64,000 bases of DNA, taken from contig CM029376.1 of the NCBI GenBank assembly GCA_017165825.1, positions 17,686,039 to 17,750,038 on the forward strand. The letters are read 5' to 3'. Origin of the DNA: Hepsetus odoe. Its lineage: Eukaryota > Chordata > Actinopteri > Characiformes > Hepsetidae. Numbering within the stretch: the first letter of the stretch is position 1; every line of letters begins with the position of its first letter. Shown one piece after another: positions 1 to 14,641 of the stretch. A program made the position numbers and the translations under genes. Under the pieces are notes generated by a model that saw only the letters and a program-made list of their open reading frames with translations, searched no databases and was not told where the DNA came from.

Positions 1-1089
1 TGCTATCCTAAAGGTCCTGGGTTTGATGACGATGTTACTTTGACACGTAATTCCAACCTGCATATTGTTGCAGGCCATGTAAACCCCTTTTACCCATTTA
101 TGGTAACCTCTCATTAACTACCTTAAATTAGACAACAAAAGGTAGTTTTACATGCTTTAATAATAACAAGAAATGTTACAAGATGACAAAATAAACAACC
201 TATATATATATAAAAAAAGGTCAAAATCTGCCTTATAGATAATACTGTCATTATGATTGAAATATGATGTATTTGTTATATTCACATTCAAATAGTCATT
301 TTAATAACTAGCATTTAATAGCCAATCGCAGCTTATCATTCTGGATACTGGATTTATTATTATTTTTTACTTTGATATTGTACTTCTCAGCTTTGTAATA
401 ATTATTCATATTTATATAAACTTGTTTAATTGGACAGTGCTTTTATATATGAATAATTTTATACTTGTTTCTGTCATCGTGCTGCTTACACACTTTTCAA
501 AGCATTCATTTAAACATGCCCAACATGCATGTGTGTAAAGTATAATTGTAATTATATGTAATTTATATGTATTAATATTTGTTCTTGGGCGTGTGAGAAC
601 AACTGCATTTTTTTTTTTTCTCAAACTAACTAAACACTTCCCCAGATCTTCCACTAGGTTGTGCCATCCACCAGTTTTAAAAGCTAAAGCAGCTCTACTG
701 GTAACACACCTCACATCTACAAAACTTTGTACCAGCAAGTTCAGCTCTGAAGCTTGCATGCAGTGTTCGAAGGCCTCAAATAGACCGAGAGTCTTTGTTT
801 ATTGCCATAGAGCGTTATAATCCTAACCATAATCCAGATTAAGGTACATTGGTTACTGCATTTTGCGTCTTAACGTTCATAAGAAAGTGCTCTAAAAAAA
901 TCCATGCTGATTTCATCCTTGTACATACACAGTTACTATGTAGTGATCTAAGTTTTATGTAGTCAGATTTCAGATACTTAAGAAAAACAAGCAAGGTGGG
1001 GTGAGGACAGATTTCAAACAGCTCCTTGCTGTGATGTTGTCACTAAAAGGCCATCAGGTGATTAGGGGATTGTGAACACATATTATGAA

Positions 1090-1280
1090 CTAGGCCCCAG
1101 TATCAGAAGGCTGTGGCTTTGAATCCCAGACCAGTAGGTTGCCCTGAGGTACCCTTGAGCAAGGTACTGTCCCCATCCCTGCTCCCAGGCGCTGGACATA
1201 GCTGCCCCCTGCTGCACGTGTCTGTGGGTGAAGCAGAGAAACATACTGTTGTGTTTCAGTGTGCTGTGCAGTGTTTCAAA
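1090..1280 (+). mobile_element. SINE family B fragment
   Basis: Shares the body GACCAGTAGGTTGCCCTGAG, then AGCAAGGTAC, GTCCCCATC and CTGCTCCC with the copies at 11.45, 23.2, 37.9, 38.8 and 50.5 kb. A CTTTGAATCCCAGACC stretch resembles a tRNA B box. Confidence 0.6.
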
Positions 1281-1555
1281 ATGATAAATAGTCCCTTAAA
1301 CTTCAGTATTGCACACTTTGTAGGGAGTAGGGGACTTCAGTTGAGTTTGAGAGAGAGAGAGAGATAGAGCGAAAGAGAAGTAAACTTTCATAATGACCTT
1401 TGTGCTTGCTTAAGGGTTGTGTAATTACGTATCTGCTGTGTTGTTGCCATGGGGACCCAGGTGCAAAGGAGGGGGGGTCTGGCCAAGTGGGTGGATTCAC
1501 AGACTGAGAACAGCAACCGAAACCAAAAGGAGGCCACTCCTTTCCTTTCTGCCTG

Positions 1556-1557
<2 letters not shown>

Positions 1558-1641
<84 letters not shown>
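1558..1641. repeat. (CA)n(GA)n microsatellite
   Basis: About 20 CA units followed by about 20 GA units. Long reading frames over it are low-complexity artefacts. Confidence 0.95.
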
Positions 1642-1645
<4 letters not shown>

Positions 1646-2486
1646 GGATCATGTTACAGTTTGACATCCAAATACAAAAACAGAGCCAATGTTAGACAAT
1701 GGAGAGTTGATCCGGATCAACGGAAGACTTTTATCTCACATGAATTTGTAACAGTTTGATTAATAATGTATTTCATGTCCTCTAATAAAGGTTCAATTAA
1801 ATACACACACATGCACACACAGTCCTTTATATGTATATAAACCAATCAGCCACAATATCAAATCTGCCGACAGGTGAAAAGGTGACGAGTATCTCACAAT
1901 AATGCAACTGTAAAAGGGTTGGGGTATAACAGGCAGCAAGTAAAACATCTGTCCTGAAGTAGCAGAAGCAGGAAAAGTAGGCAGGCATTTGATGGCCAAG
2001 GTTTGATGGTGAAGTTACTGGGTTAGATGATCACCAAAACAGCAGGCTTTGTTTGGAGTTCCCAATAACCAGTGGTTAGTACCTACCAGAAATGCTCTGA
2101 GAAAGGATAACAAATGAACAGGCAAAAATAATTGCTGCAAAATTAATGTTGGATATGAAAGAAAGGTGTCAAAACAATGGGCAACATGGCTTGCTGCATA
2201 CGGCGCTGCATAGCTGAAGACAATCTGTCCACTAACCTGTCCATCAACTCAAGCTCATGCAATGGGCACATGAGCTTTTACATCCTGCCCTGGTGTGTGC
2301 ACCTCAGTTACCTCCTTTATTGCAAGGGTATTCTTCCAGCAGAGGAATGTGGCCGGTCATGTGACTACAAAAAATGCCCAGGAAAGGTTAGAGTGCAAAG
2401 GTTGTGGGATGTGATGGACAATGGATGCTCCCACTTTCATTTGCCAGTCCCCTTTACCTCTTCCAATGTATATTTTGATATATTAA

Positions 2487-2488
<2 letters not shown>

Positions 2489-2551
<63 letters not shown>

Positions 2552-2575
2552 CCTATAGATAGGTAGATAGATGTT
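2489..2575. repeat. (CTAT)n microsatellite
   Basis: An uninterrupted tetranucleotide run followed by a short reverse-phase TAGA run. Confidence 0.95.
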
Positions 2576-2623
2576 AGATGAACAGATAAATGTCAATAGA
2601 CCAAAAGTATAAAGTATATAAGC

Positions 2624-2627
2624 ACAA

Positions 2628-2679
<52 letters not shown>

Positions 2680-2719
2680 GTGCGCGCTTATATTAAATAT
2701 CTAAGAAATATCTCTACCT

Positions 2720-2768
<49 letters not shown>

Positions 2769-2820
2769 GATAGATAGATAGATAGATAGATAGAGATAGA
2801 CAGAGAGAGAGAGAGAGACA
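2624..2820. repeat. compound TA / TGTA / TC / GATA / GA microsatellite
   Basis: Five simple-repeat types succeed one another within 200 bp. Confidence 0.95.
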
Positions 2821-3469
2821 GCTAAGCTTGCTGATGCTTGCTGCTCCCATATCTCTTAGGGATGTATGTTTGGCCACCTCACACTAGCAGGGGCCAGGAT
2901 CTGGTATGCAGAAGAGTGTAAATCTGTCTACTCATTCTTTGAAATCATTACACCATCTCTTCCTGTCTACCTCTTCAGCTTCACCTCTACACTTAATGCC
3001 CATGTTGAGGATATGGTCTAGTCTCTGCTGCTTTGCTGTACTTAATGCAAATACTTAATGCTTAAACTTAATGCATGTTTATTTCAGGTTGTACGCTGCA
3101 GCTTTTGTCATGTAGAAGAAGAAATCCTTACATAAGTGACCTTGCCTTGGCACCAGCTTTCAGCACGTACCCCCTCCTGCTTTCAGGGTGACTGAACTCT
3201 TCCAGTAAACGTCTTCTTCAGGCCTGAAGGTAAAGTACATGTTTACATCAAGTATCGTTAATAGTTTTTCTTTTAGCTGACACTAGTATGGACTATAACT
3301 AGGGACAATAAGTCACATCCAGTTATTCTGAAACAAGCGGGGTTTATTGTCAGGAGATCATTTCTTTACATAATATGATCTTATGGATTAGATATTCAGT
3401 GATCCACAGGATTGAGGAGCCCATGAATGTGCAAAGGGACACATTCGCTTAGGTGAACACACACATCCA

Positions 3470-4672
3470 AGCACAGTCATGCGGTGTCATGGAAAAGTTC
3501 TTGCCACCTTTTTGATTTTCTGTGTATTTTAAAACTACATTTCTTTTGATGCAGAATGTAGAAGACACAATAGCTTTTTTTTTTTTGCTATGTGACCAAC
3601 TGACATTAAAAAGTAATTGCCACCTTCATTCAATTCAATCAAATTCTAAGTATTGTTTGTATGTGCAATTAGAATAATTTACCATGAGATTCAGTCCTGG
3701 CTCAGTATACATGTAGTACAAAATGGCTTTTTACACACAAGAAGGCAAGAAATAAAATGTTGACGCTTGTCAGTAAGAACAGGTAATTCCGAGGCAATGT
3801 GGCTCCTGTGAACTCTAGTAAGAAATTTCTTTAATAAAACAAATCCAGAACAGTAGTGAAACTTCCAGGAGTGTGTCTTACCAAATTAGTTTTAAAAATT
3901 CAGAAAAAAAAAACCCCAGAAATGTCTATTACTTCCATCAGAAAAAAAAGGATGTAGAGCAAAAAGGAATTTTATTCTCAAGTTGGCCCAGAAGCACCCA
4001 CAGAGTCCTCAAGACATTTAAAACAATGTCCTATAATCAGATGCCCAACAGAAAGAATGGTCAACAGAGACAAAAACTTCATAGTTTTGGGTGTTGCTTT
4101 GCAGCATTAGGACCTGACACTGCATTCTCCTCACTATTAAAGAATTTTGCTAAAGAATTTAAGGCTTATGAGTTGCATAAAAGCTGAATCATGAATGATT
4201 CAAAAAACCTAAGGAACTGCACTAGAATGGTCCACAAAGAAACCTCCACCCCCAACACTGGAAGCAAAATGAAACGCATTTCTGTGAATGGCCTCTATGG
4301 TCCAGTCCTTAAACTTAAATTGTTCAGTGGCATAAATTCTCTGACATGTTGGAGATAAAACAATCACTTGTGAAATAAAGGCCTCTAGTTTCTGTGGCGC
4401 CCCTTGAACTCTCCCTGACTTTTCACTGAAGTTGTTGCTCTTAGAGGTGGCATGAAGGGGCAGTTACTTGGTTTTGAAGGGCTCTGTGTGTTGCATCGGT
4501 TTTTTATATATATTACAAGAAGTAATTGTTGTAAAAGTAAACTGCTCTGTTTTTGTCTTAGTGGTCAAGACTTAATTTATCTCAAAATGAATCCTGGTTA
4601 AAGTATCTTGAAATAAGTAATAAAATGCAGAAAACCCACCCAGGGCACATACTTTTTCACAGCACTGTAAGC
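3470..4672. mobile_element. decayed DNA transposon with inverted ends
   Basis: The left end (GGTGTCATGGAAAAGTTCTT, then GCCACCTTTTTG) matches the reverse complement of the right end (CAGTGCTGTGAAAAAGTATG, then TGCCC). This resembles a widespread fish repeat starting CAGTGCTGTGAAAAAGTATT. The inside has no intact reading frame; the 104-codon frame at 3873 has no recognised homology. Confidence 0.45.
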
Positions 4673-5378
4673 TAGATTTGTTTATATAAGTGCATTTATG
4701 TCACACATACAGTAGAAAGCCTAATATTGATGTAATTAAAAAAAAAAGAAATAAGTGAAATAAGTGCTGTTCGTTGTTCACAAAACATCATGATCAAAAA
4801 CAACATAGGGAAAAATAATTCACTTTTACAATAACATTCCCTTTAAACTCAACGTTATGTTGGCTTTTGACTGGTTTTGAGTAAAGATATCTTGAAAGGT
4901 TGAGTGCAGTCTTTGGTTGCTGAAGCACTGATGAGTAAAACTTCTCAAAAAAGTATATTCCACAAAAATGGTGCCATGGAGAAAAAAAAAGGCCAAAGGT
5001 ATCTCATTCAGTGCTTGTCTATAAGGTGCTAAAGCTATTTCCACTGACTTGCCTCTATGTACAGATTCAAGAAGAGATGGAAACACCCCTGAAAATGGCA
5101 GTTTTGAGATCTACGTCATTGTACAGTATTGTGCTGTACTGTACTGGACCTCTCCCTGAACTTAAGGCCTAGAGTTGCATTGCAAAATGCACTTGTATTA
5201 GGACAGTTATCCTCACTCATGGCTTTGATAAAACTACTCCAGCAGCCAGACATCCTTTAGGACAGTTTATGTCGGCTGTGAGGTCCTCAGCTGGTGACAG
5301 TGTTTTCCTGCCCTGTCTCCGCTCAAAGTCCAGCATCACTTCCACTGAAGCCATGAGACCTCAGGCTCAGGACCTTCC

Positions 5379-8300
5379 TCAGCAGCTCTTGACAGATTTC
5401 GAGACATCTGAGGTCTTCATAATAACGCTGGCTCGTTTCTCATGGATGGGGGGTTGGCTGGAGGGTCCTGGAGGGTGCGAGGTAGGGTGACTCGAAGGGT
5501 TTAGGATGTTCCATGGTCCCCCGCCACTGCTGGGGCTATTAAGGGACAAAGTAGATGGGTCCCGGACAGTGGTGATCCTGAAATTGGGCTTTGTTGGGTT
5601 GATGAAGGTGGACATGCTGGGTAAAGACATCCGCATCAAAGAGCTGCTTACCACTGGCTTTGCATCCACAGGGTTCGTTCTCCATACAACTGAATGCATG
5701 TGCTGTGGAACGGAAGACACAAATTAAAAACAAAGTCTAATAACAGAAATACACACAGGTAGCAGAGTGCTTAAGCCAGCAATGCATAGAAATGAACAAA
5801 TTCTGCAAGTTGGACAATAGCAGGGCCAGACACATATCAGCCAAAATCTGGCCAGTATAGCCAATTTGTTTGCTGGAAGTGATTACAGACTTATTTATGA
5901 AGTGCTTACATCACTGGCATGCTTACAAAATGCAATTACGACAGCCAGTCATCAATGTGGAAAGAGAAACAACCATACTCATTTGCTCATGTGTGCTAAG
6001 ACTCTGTATTTTGAAACTGAAACTTTTTTTTTGCTCTGAAGTACTAAAGTAATTCATGTGTTATTCTTAAGACGCTTAACTTTGATACTCAGCCCTACAT
6101 TTAAAATTATCTGTAAGATTAATATTATATATAGAAAAAACTTTTTTTTGCAAAAACAAAAATTAATGAAATTATTCAATTCCTTTATCAATGTATTTAT
6201 GTGCCTTTTAGGCATTGTTTCCTGATTAAAAAAAAAACAAACAAAAAAAAAACATTTAATAGTAGTTATTATATTCTGACTGAATGGATAGATCAATGAA
6301 TATAAAGTTATCATTTTGTTGATGAAGGGCTTTGTTGTTGGGCTCAGTTCTATTGCCCTGTAAATATCTGCAGATCTCATACACAGAAGCAAACATATTC
6401 AGTTATCTTTTTCACTTAACGCTGTAATATGATATTTCTGGTATAAACCTGTATCTCTGCAAGTCTTTTCAGGTAGACATCAGTAAAGATTCGACAGAAC
6501 AAACACTGTATTACTGTATCTGAGCAAAGTCCAGCTACCTTCTATGCTTCAGAGGTACAATAACTAGTTTCCTTTACAGCATTTGACCTTAAAAAATGAC
6601 AGTCATATTGAGTAAACATTTTATTGATGGCAAAGACACACACAATGTAAAACATTAATCCAAGGCCACCACAAGTGCCAAGTGTTGTAACTCACTAACT
6701 TGCAGTATGTGTTTTAAGCTGTAAGAGCTGAGAGACAACAGTGCTAAGTAGTTCAGACCTCTCTGTTATTTTTTATTGCTTTTACCACGCTGGAGTAAAC
6801 TACTCTTCCTTCTGTCACACTCTGCATGATTCTGCCTGGATGCCTGCCCTCACACACATTCTCACACTACATTCTCACACTACACACTATATTCAACGCA
6901 ACACTTAGTGTTGCTTTGCAGCCATCTAACAATCCAGTGAAAAGCAAGACTTTTTCCACCCCTTGCTTTATACCTTTTGAGCTGCTTAGAAGTACACAGG
7001 TGTAGATGGAGATTTCTCCTCAGTGCTATCAGCTATCATATCGATGTGTAAAATTTCTTAGCCAGCACTCGTAATTCAACTTAATGAAGCATTTACCAAG
7101 CTAAACTAGACGACATGTAACATAAGGGACGTTAAACTCATGGATGGGTTTGCAAATGGTTAGAACACACTGATACTTGTGTATGTAATGCTAATGCAAT
7201 CTTCTGTAATGATATTGTTCATAGGTTCATTTGAACAAATACCTGTTGCCCAGATAATCTGATTTTTGATCTATTTCTTGGGGGCCTAAAATTTTGGACA
7301 GTACTTCATATTTTTCCTTTTTCTCAAGCATTTCAGTTTCTCAAACATTTCCACAATTTCATACACAAAACTCGTTGTGTTACCCTACAGAACATAGCAC
7401 AAAATGACTGACTCCTCAGCAAAAGAACACTTTTAACTCACTGGTTATTTATTACACTTCCAATTGTCACTGCTGCCAATATTTTGTTCGCCTCAACAAT
7501 ACCACCATGCTGCAGCTAACTGCAAACATAAACTTGTTTCGTCAGTGCTGGTAAATCAAACTTGAAATGCCTTTGGTGCCTGATACAAAAGAACCCTTAA
7601 AATGTTTTGAAAAGCTTTGGTCCGTTAGTAATGAATGACATTTCCCAGAATGGTCGAGTCAGGCTACTACAGTTTCTGTGCGTACACTAAAATAGATTTT
7701 TTACATTTTAATTTTTGGCTTTTTTTTCTATTAATATTTTCCAAAGCTCACATTAAACATTCAATTTTAGCTATTTCACCTCTAATAATGGTGGATGGAT
7801 GTGTCTAAACTGCTGTTGTATTTGCAAATGTGCTGTATTTGTGACATAACAATTATCTCAAGGTAACACCATTTTATCCTTCATTCAATAGAGTGAATGA
7901 TGCTTCAAAATATATCTATTATTTCAAAAAGTATCTATAATGTGTATTTCAGTGCCTCAATGGGCTATTTAACTCATTTTGATCAAACAAGTGAATGTTT
8001 TCTGGTGCCTGGTGGACCAAAGAATATATGCATTTGAAGGCTCAGTTCTGCATGGCTCTAAATGTTTCCCTAATTCAAGAATGAAGAAATCAATACCCTT
8101 TACAGTAGACAAAAAAAAATCTTTTTTAATCATTTGCAGAGCTGCTACAGAACATCTGCAGATATCTGCAACATGATTAACATCAGTCCATTTTCTTTTT
8201 TCCACCCTTCTCTCATTCTTGCTTGCATCAGAAGCCTGAAGGACAGGAACTGAAAGCAGGGGTTGAGCCAAAGTTTGTGCATGCTGGCATCCACAGACAC

Positions 8301-11300
8301 ACCAGAAATTCCACTGTGTGGTCTAAGTTCCTAAACTTTAAAAAAAGGGAAGTGGTAACAGCTACATCCCTATAAAGCTATAGCTAACACATTATAACTA
8401 TATTATATATGCATTGCATACTCTCAGAGCATAAAGATATGTAATCTAGCTCTGAGTGCACTGTGTACTAAAGAAGACTACATCCTAGTAGGTATGAAGT
8501 AACCCACAAAGATCTGGTTACATAGTGCAGATCCTGGATCAGCTCTGTTTACCAATTTTAGTGTCATCTCAGTCCTGAAAAATCACAACACTGATCGGGA
8601 GTCAGTATTTCTTGGCTCTAGAGAGACAGGCACGTGGCTGCAAGCATTACAGGAAGCAGACTGAGCAAAGAGTGGATTCTGGGCATTGATATGACGTGTT
8701 CTTAAAGAGCCAGTGTCATGTTTATTCACTGGCAAGACAGTTACCATCAGTGTGGTTAAATTTTTGGATGAATGCCACCAATAAACTCGTAATACTCCCT
8801 ACACCATAGCACATTTTTGAAGCTATGACTGCTTTGCACATGACAGCTTTGCACATACCTCTTTGGAGTCTTCTTCACTTTGCACACTGTCAGTGTCGCT
8901 CTCTATGAACATAAGGAGAAAAAAACAGAAAGGGAGAGGGAAGAAGAGAGGGAGAGAGAGAGAGAAGAGTGAGACTGATTACTCAGGGATTTCCTGATAG
9001 ACAGGTTACTGTGGGCAAAAAAGGAGGGTGAGTGAGAGAAAGAATTCTAAGAAAATGGAGGAAAAACTAGTTCACGCATAACATAACAGATCTCGCATCT
9101 CACCAGGTACAAAGTGCTCAAACATTTCCACACTACTTGTAAACATCAGCTCAGCCATGATAAGCTGCTAAAGGGCCATATTGTGACAAGTAAGAAAATG
9201 TCTCCGTTGGAATACATTTTTAACACAATTTGAGCAGTGTCAAAATGCCGCAACAAAATGAAATGAAATAGAAATGGTCCAAAATTTATTTTTAGTGAAA
9301 TCCTGACATATTAACTTACACTGTAAATTAATGCATTTTTTTTCCTGACATATTACCTTACATTGTAAGGTGTACATTAGCTTTAGCTTTTCATCTTAAA
9401 TGAAGCATGTCAACAAAAAACCTATAAAAGCTAAACAGATAAAGCTAAAAAAGCTAGAAAATAGTTATATTGCCATCTCTGGTAGAAACAACCACTAAAT
9501 AAAAGCTTATGTTAAGAAAAATTTCTTTATAACCAGATATGAATGCAGAAAGTAAATCTTATCAAACAAGGTCTCAAAAGAACCTCACAGGTGTGTGGTT
9601 AGAATCAGTCAACCACAAGATGAGCTCCATGTATGGAAGCACTGCTGCATGTTGCAGGCTGTTGGGTTAAGGTGTGTTTAGTAACCAAAACAGTTCACCC
9701 AATTTTGGCACAGAGCACAGATGGAAAACAAAACCTGTTTGGATTAATCATGAACATAGCCATGACATACATTTCAGCAAGGCAGTCAACACAAACACCC
9801 CATGCTCAAACCTTCTGGGAAGAGAGGGACTGTTCATTAAAAATACACACCTGCCAGGACTTTTCCTTCAAGCCAGTGTTTAACAAAAGTATGCAAAAAA
9901 TAAGGCACCTGTATGTCAGTTCACAAATAAGCTGAAACAGATTTACTCATTGCAATCATGGCTTTAAAAAAATCTTCCTTCATACAAATTCTTCATGAAG
10001 ATTACACATTAACTCTCTCTTCTGATGTGCCGAGACAGGGCTAGCTTCGGTACAGAGGTACAGCCACTGCAATAAAAACAGCTAATGACCTTGGCTGGAG
10101 AACAGCCAATGAGAAGTTAGCTCTTACAGGCACTGAGCAAAATACTGTAACTGAAAACCTGACTCACACATTTTAGGCAGTGTCTGTAGGGAATCTCAGT
10201 TATTTCAAAAAACAATGGCTTGAGACTTGAATGCAACAATTTTAACTAAGCCATGTTTCCTGCAAAACATCTGCTACTTCACCCAGTGCATCCAGTAAAT
10301 ATTACACTGTTTACTTGCTTTTGCCTTCAGAATGCTCTCTAAGAGCTCAAAAAGGAAAAGTACTTTTATGAAGGAAGAAACAGAACAAAGATCATAACCT
10401 TGCTTCAAACTTTAATTTCAGCACAGTAGAAAAACCATTGTGCATGATTTCTGGGCATCAGATGTGTTGCACTTTTTGGGGAAAACATGCCTGTGCAGCC
10501 AAAGCATTAAGCAATGAGAGACTAAAGCCCTATTCAAGTTGGATTAGATTTACCAGAAGAGTATCAGTAATGTAATTTGTAAGGAATCTGACTGGCCACA
10601 TCAAAAGGGATAAGGTATCTGTGGAAAAGTGGAACAGAATGCCAAAGCTTGGATGAGCAGTAACAACAATTGCAACCTATTTGCACATTTTTTCATTGCT
10701 TTCCTATAAGATCAATGTGAGGACTCCTTTTACAAAAGGGGTTATTTTTACTGCAAATGAAAGAAAAATGTAATTAAAGAGTAAATGCAATTTTTAGTGT
10801 CAAACATAAAATTAAGTGTGCAGTATGCAGATTTCTGCACAAACTGCATTTAGCTCTTCATTGGTTTGATCAAGTTTGGTGTTGTTTAGGATGCAGTATG
10901 TCATACAATGAGCTACAAAATTAAGAAAACTTATTTTAAATTAATAAAAACTTATTAAAAGCTTATTTAAGAAAAGCAAATTGCTGGGAACTAATGTAAT
11001 GTAATCCAGCATTCATATTCCTGATGAAATGGAGGCATGCAAAAGTATGTTTGTATGTATGTATTTTGGGAGACTAAATAATAAAGTTATTAATGTTTAT
11101 AGGTCAAGGTTACTCTATGCTAAACCACAAGGATGCATTGAAATAAAAAAAATTAAAAAGTCGGATTTAGTTTGGGTGGGTTTGGGGATGTATCTATAGA
11201 AAAGGTGATTATTAATATTAAAGAGTAATTATTGACATCAAGCATTTGTTAGCATCATTAACCTCATAGCTCCTGTTCTAAATTTAAGAAGCAATATTCG

Positions 11301-14300
11301 ACCACTAAATATGTCCTGCCTGCTTCTGAAGTAAATAGAAAAGTTTTTCTGCTTGTTTTTCCCTTAATTTCTTTAAAGTATAATAATAATACTAACCCAA
11401 TTTAAATATGGCTAAAAGGAATGGCGTTGTCAAAAAACTAATTACAGGGCAGTGGTGGTCTAGTGGTGGTCTAGTGGTAGAGTTAGAGCCCCAGGATCAG
11501 ATGAACTTGCTCAAATCCTAGACCAGTAGATTGCCCTGAAGTAGCCTTGAGCAAGGTACCATCCCCATCACTGCTCCCCACGTGTTTTCAATAGCTGCCC
11601 CTAATTTCGTTGTATCTCATGCTATGCTGTGTTAATAGATCACTTAATCTTCAAGTGAGACATTGAGAAAGAGAGAGAGAGACAGACCTCCATATGAGGA
11701 CACTGGAGAGATTTGGAGAGGGTATGGGTGGCTGGAGCTCACTGCCTGCTCCTCATTCTCTGTCACCACCTCGATGGTCTGACACACCTCTGGGATAATC
11801 AGGTGGTCTTCTGAAGGGCTGCAGCTGCCCAGTTCTATGGAAGAGAAACAGGGAAGGGAGAGTGAATATGAAGAACACACAAGGGGGAACTGACAACACA
11901 GATATGTGTGTGTGCATTAGCACACAATTCCTCACTTTAGGTCTACTGTCACATAAAAGTAGATTAATGGTGGAAATAATAATAACAATATTAATAATAG
12001 TACAAATAATTTCCTTGCAGATAATGTAGGTGGGCAATGTAGGGAACAGGGCATGGAGCCATTGTGTGTATGGAATTATCAATCTCTAACATTCTAATGA
12101 AATAATTACAATTCTTTATAATTCAATTAGAATCTAATATAATCAGCTTTCTTCCTCACAATCCAACGGGAGGCGGAAAATACAAATAATAAACCATTCA
12201 TTAAAGTACAATAGTGGACGTAACTAATGATTGAAAATGTAGTTATTAAAGTAGATCAGAATCCAGAAATATTGGTATCCCTTAGATGTGCTCAAACCAT
12301 GGTTCAACAAACTGTGGGCTATTATAATCACTGGAGACTTGAGAAGACTGTAAATAATTGTTTTACCTGTAAATAAACTATGATTCATTAGCTATGACTG
12401 TATACAGTGTATTAAAGACAGATCAATGTGAAACAACAAAAAAAGAAAAGAATAATGTCTTTGTGTTTTTATCAGTCAGGAAATCTTCAACCAGAGTGTG
12501 AGTCACACTGCTGAGAACAAGCCAAAAATAAACCCATACAGACATAATTGTTTGAAGCAAATATATAATGGACTTGAGTGGACTTTTAGAACAAAGGGCA
12601 TGCTACTGAAACAATCAAACCTTGTCATCATTAAAAATGCAATCATGCCAATAGAGGGAATCTGCATGTAAAAATAATTCCACTGTTCTTGTGTTTCCCA
12701 GAAGTGGATGAGTTTATTCCTCATACCATCTCATGGAGACATTTCTTGCCCCATCATCCTCAGCTTGATAATTGAGGGCCTGAACCTAGATTTCTGTACA
12801 GATGCTTCGTGGAAAAGCACTGCACAAATAAAACACCATCCAACTGGTTTGCATACCTGCCTGGGGTGAAGCTCCATCACGCAGAAAAACCAGAAAACAG
12901 AAGACAAGTCTGAACACAAAACCCAAAATAGCTTTAGGAATGAAGAAAGTTTACTTGAAGCCCGATGACAGTTGACAGAGATGTACAGGTGACTGAAAAG
13001 GCACAAATGTATACAATGAGGGTTCACTGCTTCAGTGTACCTGTGGCCTTTGGTTGGTCAGCTTCCTGTTTGACTGTAACTGCTCCTGCTCCCCTGTGCT
13101 CTGTGTTCATTGCAGAGCCATTAGTGCTCTCCCAGGCAGAAGACACCGGGCATGGCTGCTCCTCCTGCAGGACACACAAGCAATCAGAACTAAGGAAGGC
13201 CATGCTCTTTACTTCTACAGTAAGCATTTCAGAGGTCACATATTCTCAGCACAAGTATGTAACTGAAATGACTTGTTGACATTAGGTGTGAATGAAGCTC
13301 CTCAGGGAGCGCTGAGTTAAAGGACAGGACCTTACCTTTATCTTTACTTCCTTATCTAACCTCTTCTTTCCTAGGGAAAAAGTTTTAAAATATATACTCA
13401 ATACACAGAATAAAGCATTTCATAATTACGCATCTTTCTTTAGATTGAAAATGTATTTTAACCTGTTTAAAAACATTTTGTTGTTACCTTGTGACCGAAA
13501 TCTTATTGGTTAGACATCTACTTACTTACCTCTTGCTTGAAAAAATATTCATTTTTTTTGTTTTACTGTTGCAAATATCCTTTATTGCTAAATGACTGAA
13601 AGGATCTTGAGTGCTAAATATTATTTTAATTAGTAGAAGCAGTGGTAATATTAGTATTATTAATAATATTATTACATGCAGTTACTACCAAAGTCATTTC
13701 AGTACAGTACATTTTGCCCTGGAATTTCCAACAATCCAAGAAATTGAATATATGTATGCGTGTGTGCATTTGACTATAAGAGACACTGACCTCTCTTTGA
13801 CTGTCTCTCAGATGCTGACAGCATTTTGTAAACTCTGAAAGCATTTGTTCCTTTTTTGATGCTCTTATCTTTCACCTCCTCAATGTCAGGCAGGGAGTTC
13901 ATTGCACAGCGGAAATTCGCCTTCCATGTTTTGGGGTCAGGCTTGTCCACCCCTGGTTGATATTTGCCTAAACAAAGAACAAAAAATAGGAGTTAATAAT
14001 AATTACACACAATACACACATTAATAATAGCAAACAAAAAAAAGAGCAACTGAATATATGCAAATATGTATAATGCTGATGAGGAAATCGTGATAAAGGC
14101 CCACAATCCAGACATAGAGTGCCTTAGAGAGTGAGCAACTCAGTCAGTCAGAGTTAGCGTGTGAGGGAGTTAATGGATGCAAACGAGTAAAAGAGTTTTT
14201 GAATAGGTCTGTGTGCATATATTCACATGTATGTGCAGTACCTGTGTGTATTGCCCAGTTTCGGAACAGAGGCGCATCTTTCTCTACGTCCCAGCCATGT

Positions 14301-14630
14301 CGTGCAGCGTGCATCCATGGAATCTGGAAGATTCTTTTCTCCTAGAGGCACACATCATGCAAAACAAGCTGAATCATGCAGCTTACAAATATGATAGATG
14401 TGCCGATGCTTCTGATAGGGATGTACATATTTTTGAAAGGTTAAGAAAGAAATAAGCACTTTTACAGCACAAAGGGGACTCAATATTCTTATCAGTCTCA
14501 ATTTTCCTTGAATCATCTTTGAATCAAACATTATTGTACCTACCCGGTTAACCCACTTTAACCCTGGTATTTTACATGAGTTTATCTGTTCCTCCAGCCA
14601 TGGGCGCATCCGCATTCTCTCCACGGGCAT
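5379..14630 (-). CDS. irf2: interferon regulatory factor 2, 8 coding exons, complete (345 aa)
   Basis: Coding exons, in transcript order: 14630-14544, 14341-14242, 13967-13791, 13370-13336, 13164-13041, 11834-11688, 8902-8859, 5702-5379. All junctions are GT/AG and the phases agree. The start MPVERMRMRPWLEEQINS is the IRF2 start, and the five DNA-binding tryptophans are W11, W26, W38, W46 and W58. Exon 3 gives the IRF2-type stretch YQPGVDKPDPKTWKANFRC. The exon at 11.7-11.8 kb has VCQTIEVVTENEEQ and YPLQISPVSSY; the 3' end is RASVIMKTSDV...VKSC. These separate IRF2 from IRF1. Length fits the family (human 349 aa). By family knowledge it is a nuclear winged-helix factor that binds ISRE/IRF-E sites, mostly repressing interferon-induced genes by competing with IRF1. 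One difference from human is R instead of K at residue 29, at the exon 1 border. I could not place a polyadenylation signal. Confidence 0.95.
11447..11650 (+). mobile_element. SINE family B, near full length (irf2 intron)
   Basis: Starts GCAGTGGTGGTCTAGTGGTG with a repeated head, carries the family body and ends before the irf2 exon at 11688. It inserted within 40 bp of that exon's splice donor. Confidence 0.65.
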
Positions 14631-14640
14631 AGTGGCCTAT

Positions 14641-14641
14641 G

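Larger units (their letters stand above)
1..5378. other. region downstream of irf2: repeats, no gene seen
   Basis: No recognisable coding exon on either strand. The part next to 5379 should be irf2 3' UTR, but I could not pick a polyadenylation site. The rest holds a SINE (about 1.09-1.28 kb), several microsatellites (1.56-2.82 kb) and a decayed transposon (3.47-4.67 kb). Confidence 0.6.

Noticed and set aside
3873..4187. 104-codon frame in the decayed transposon
   Set aside because: No transposase motif that I recognise, and poly-A-rich composition.
11447..11650. tRNA-gene-like A and B box sequences in the SINEs
   Set aside because: They are diverged SINE heads without a full cloverleaf; I see no true tRNA gene in the window.
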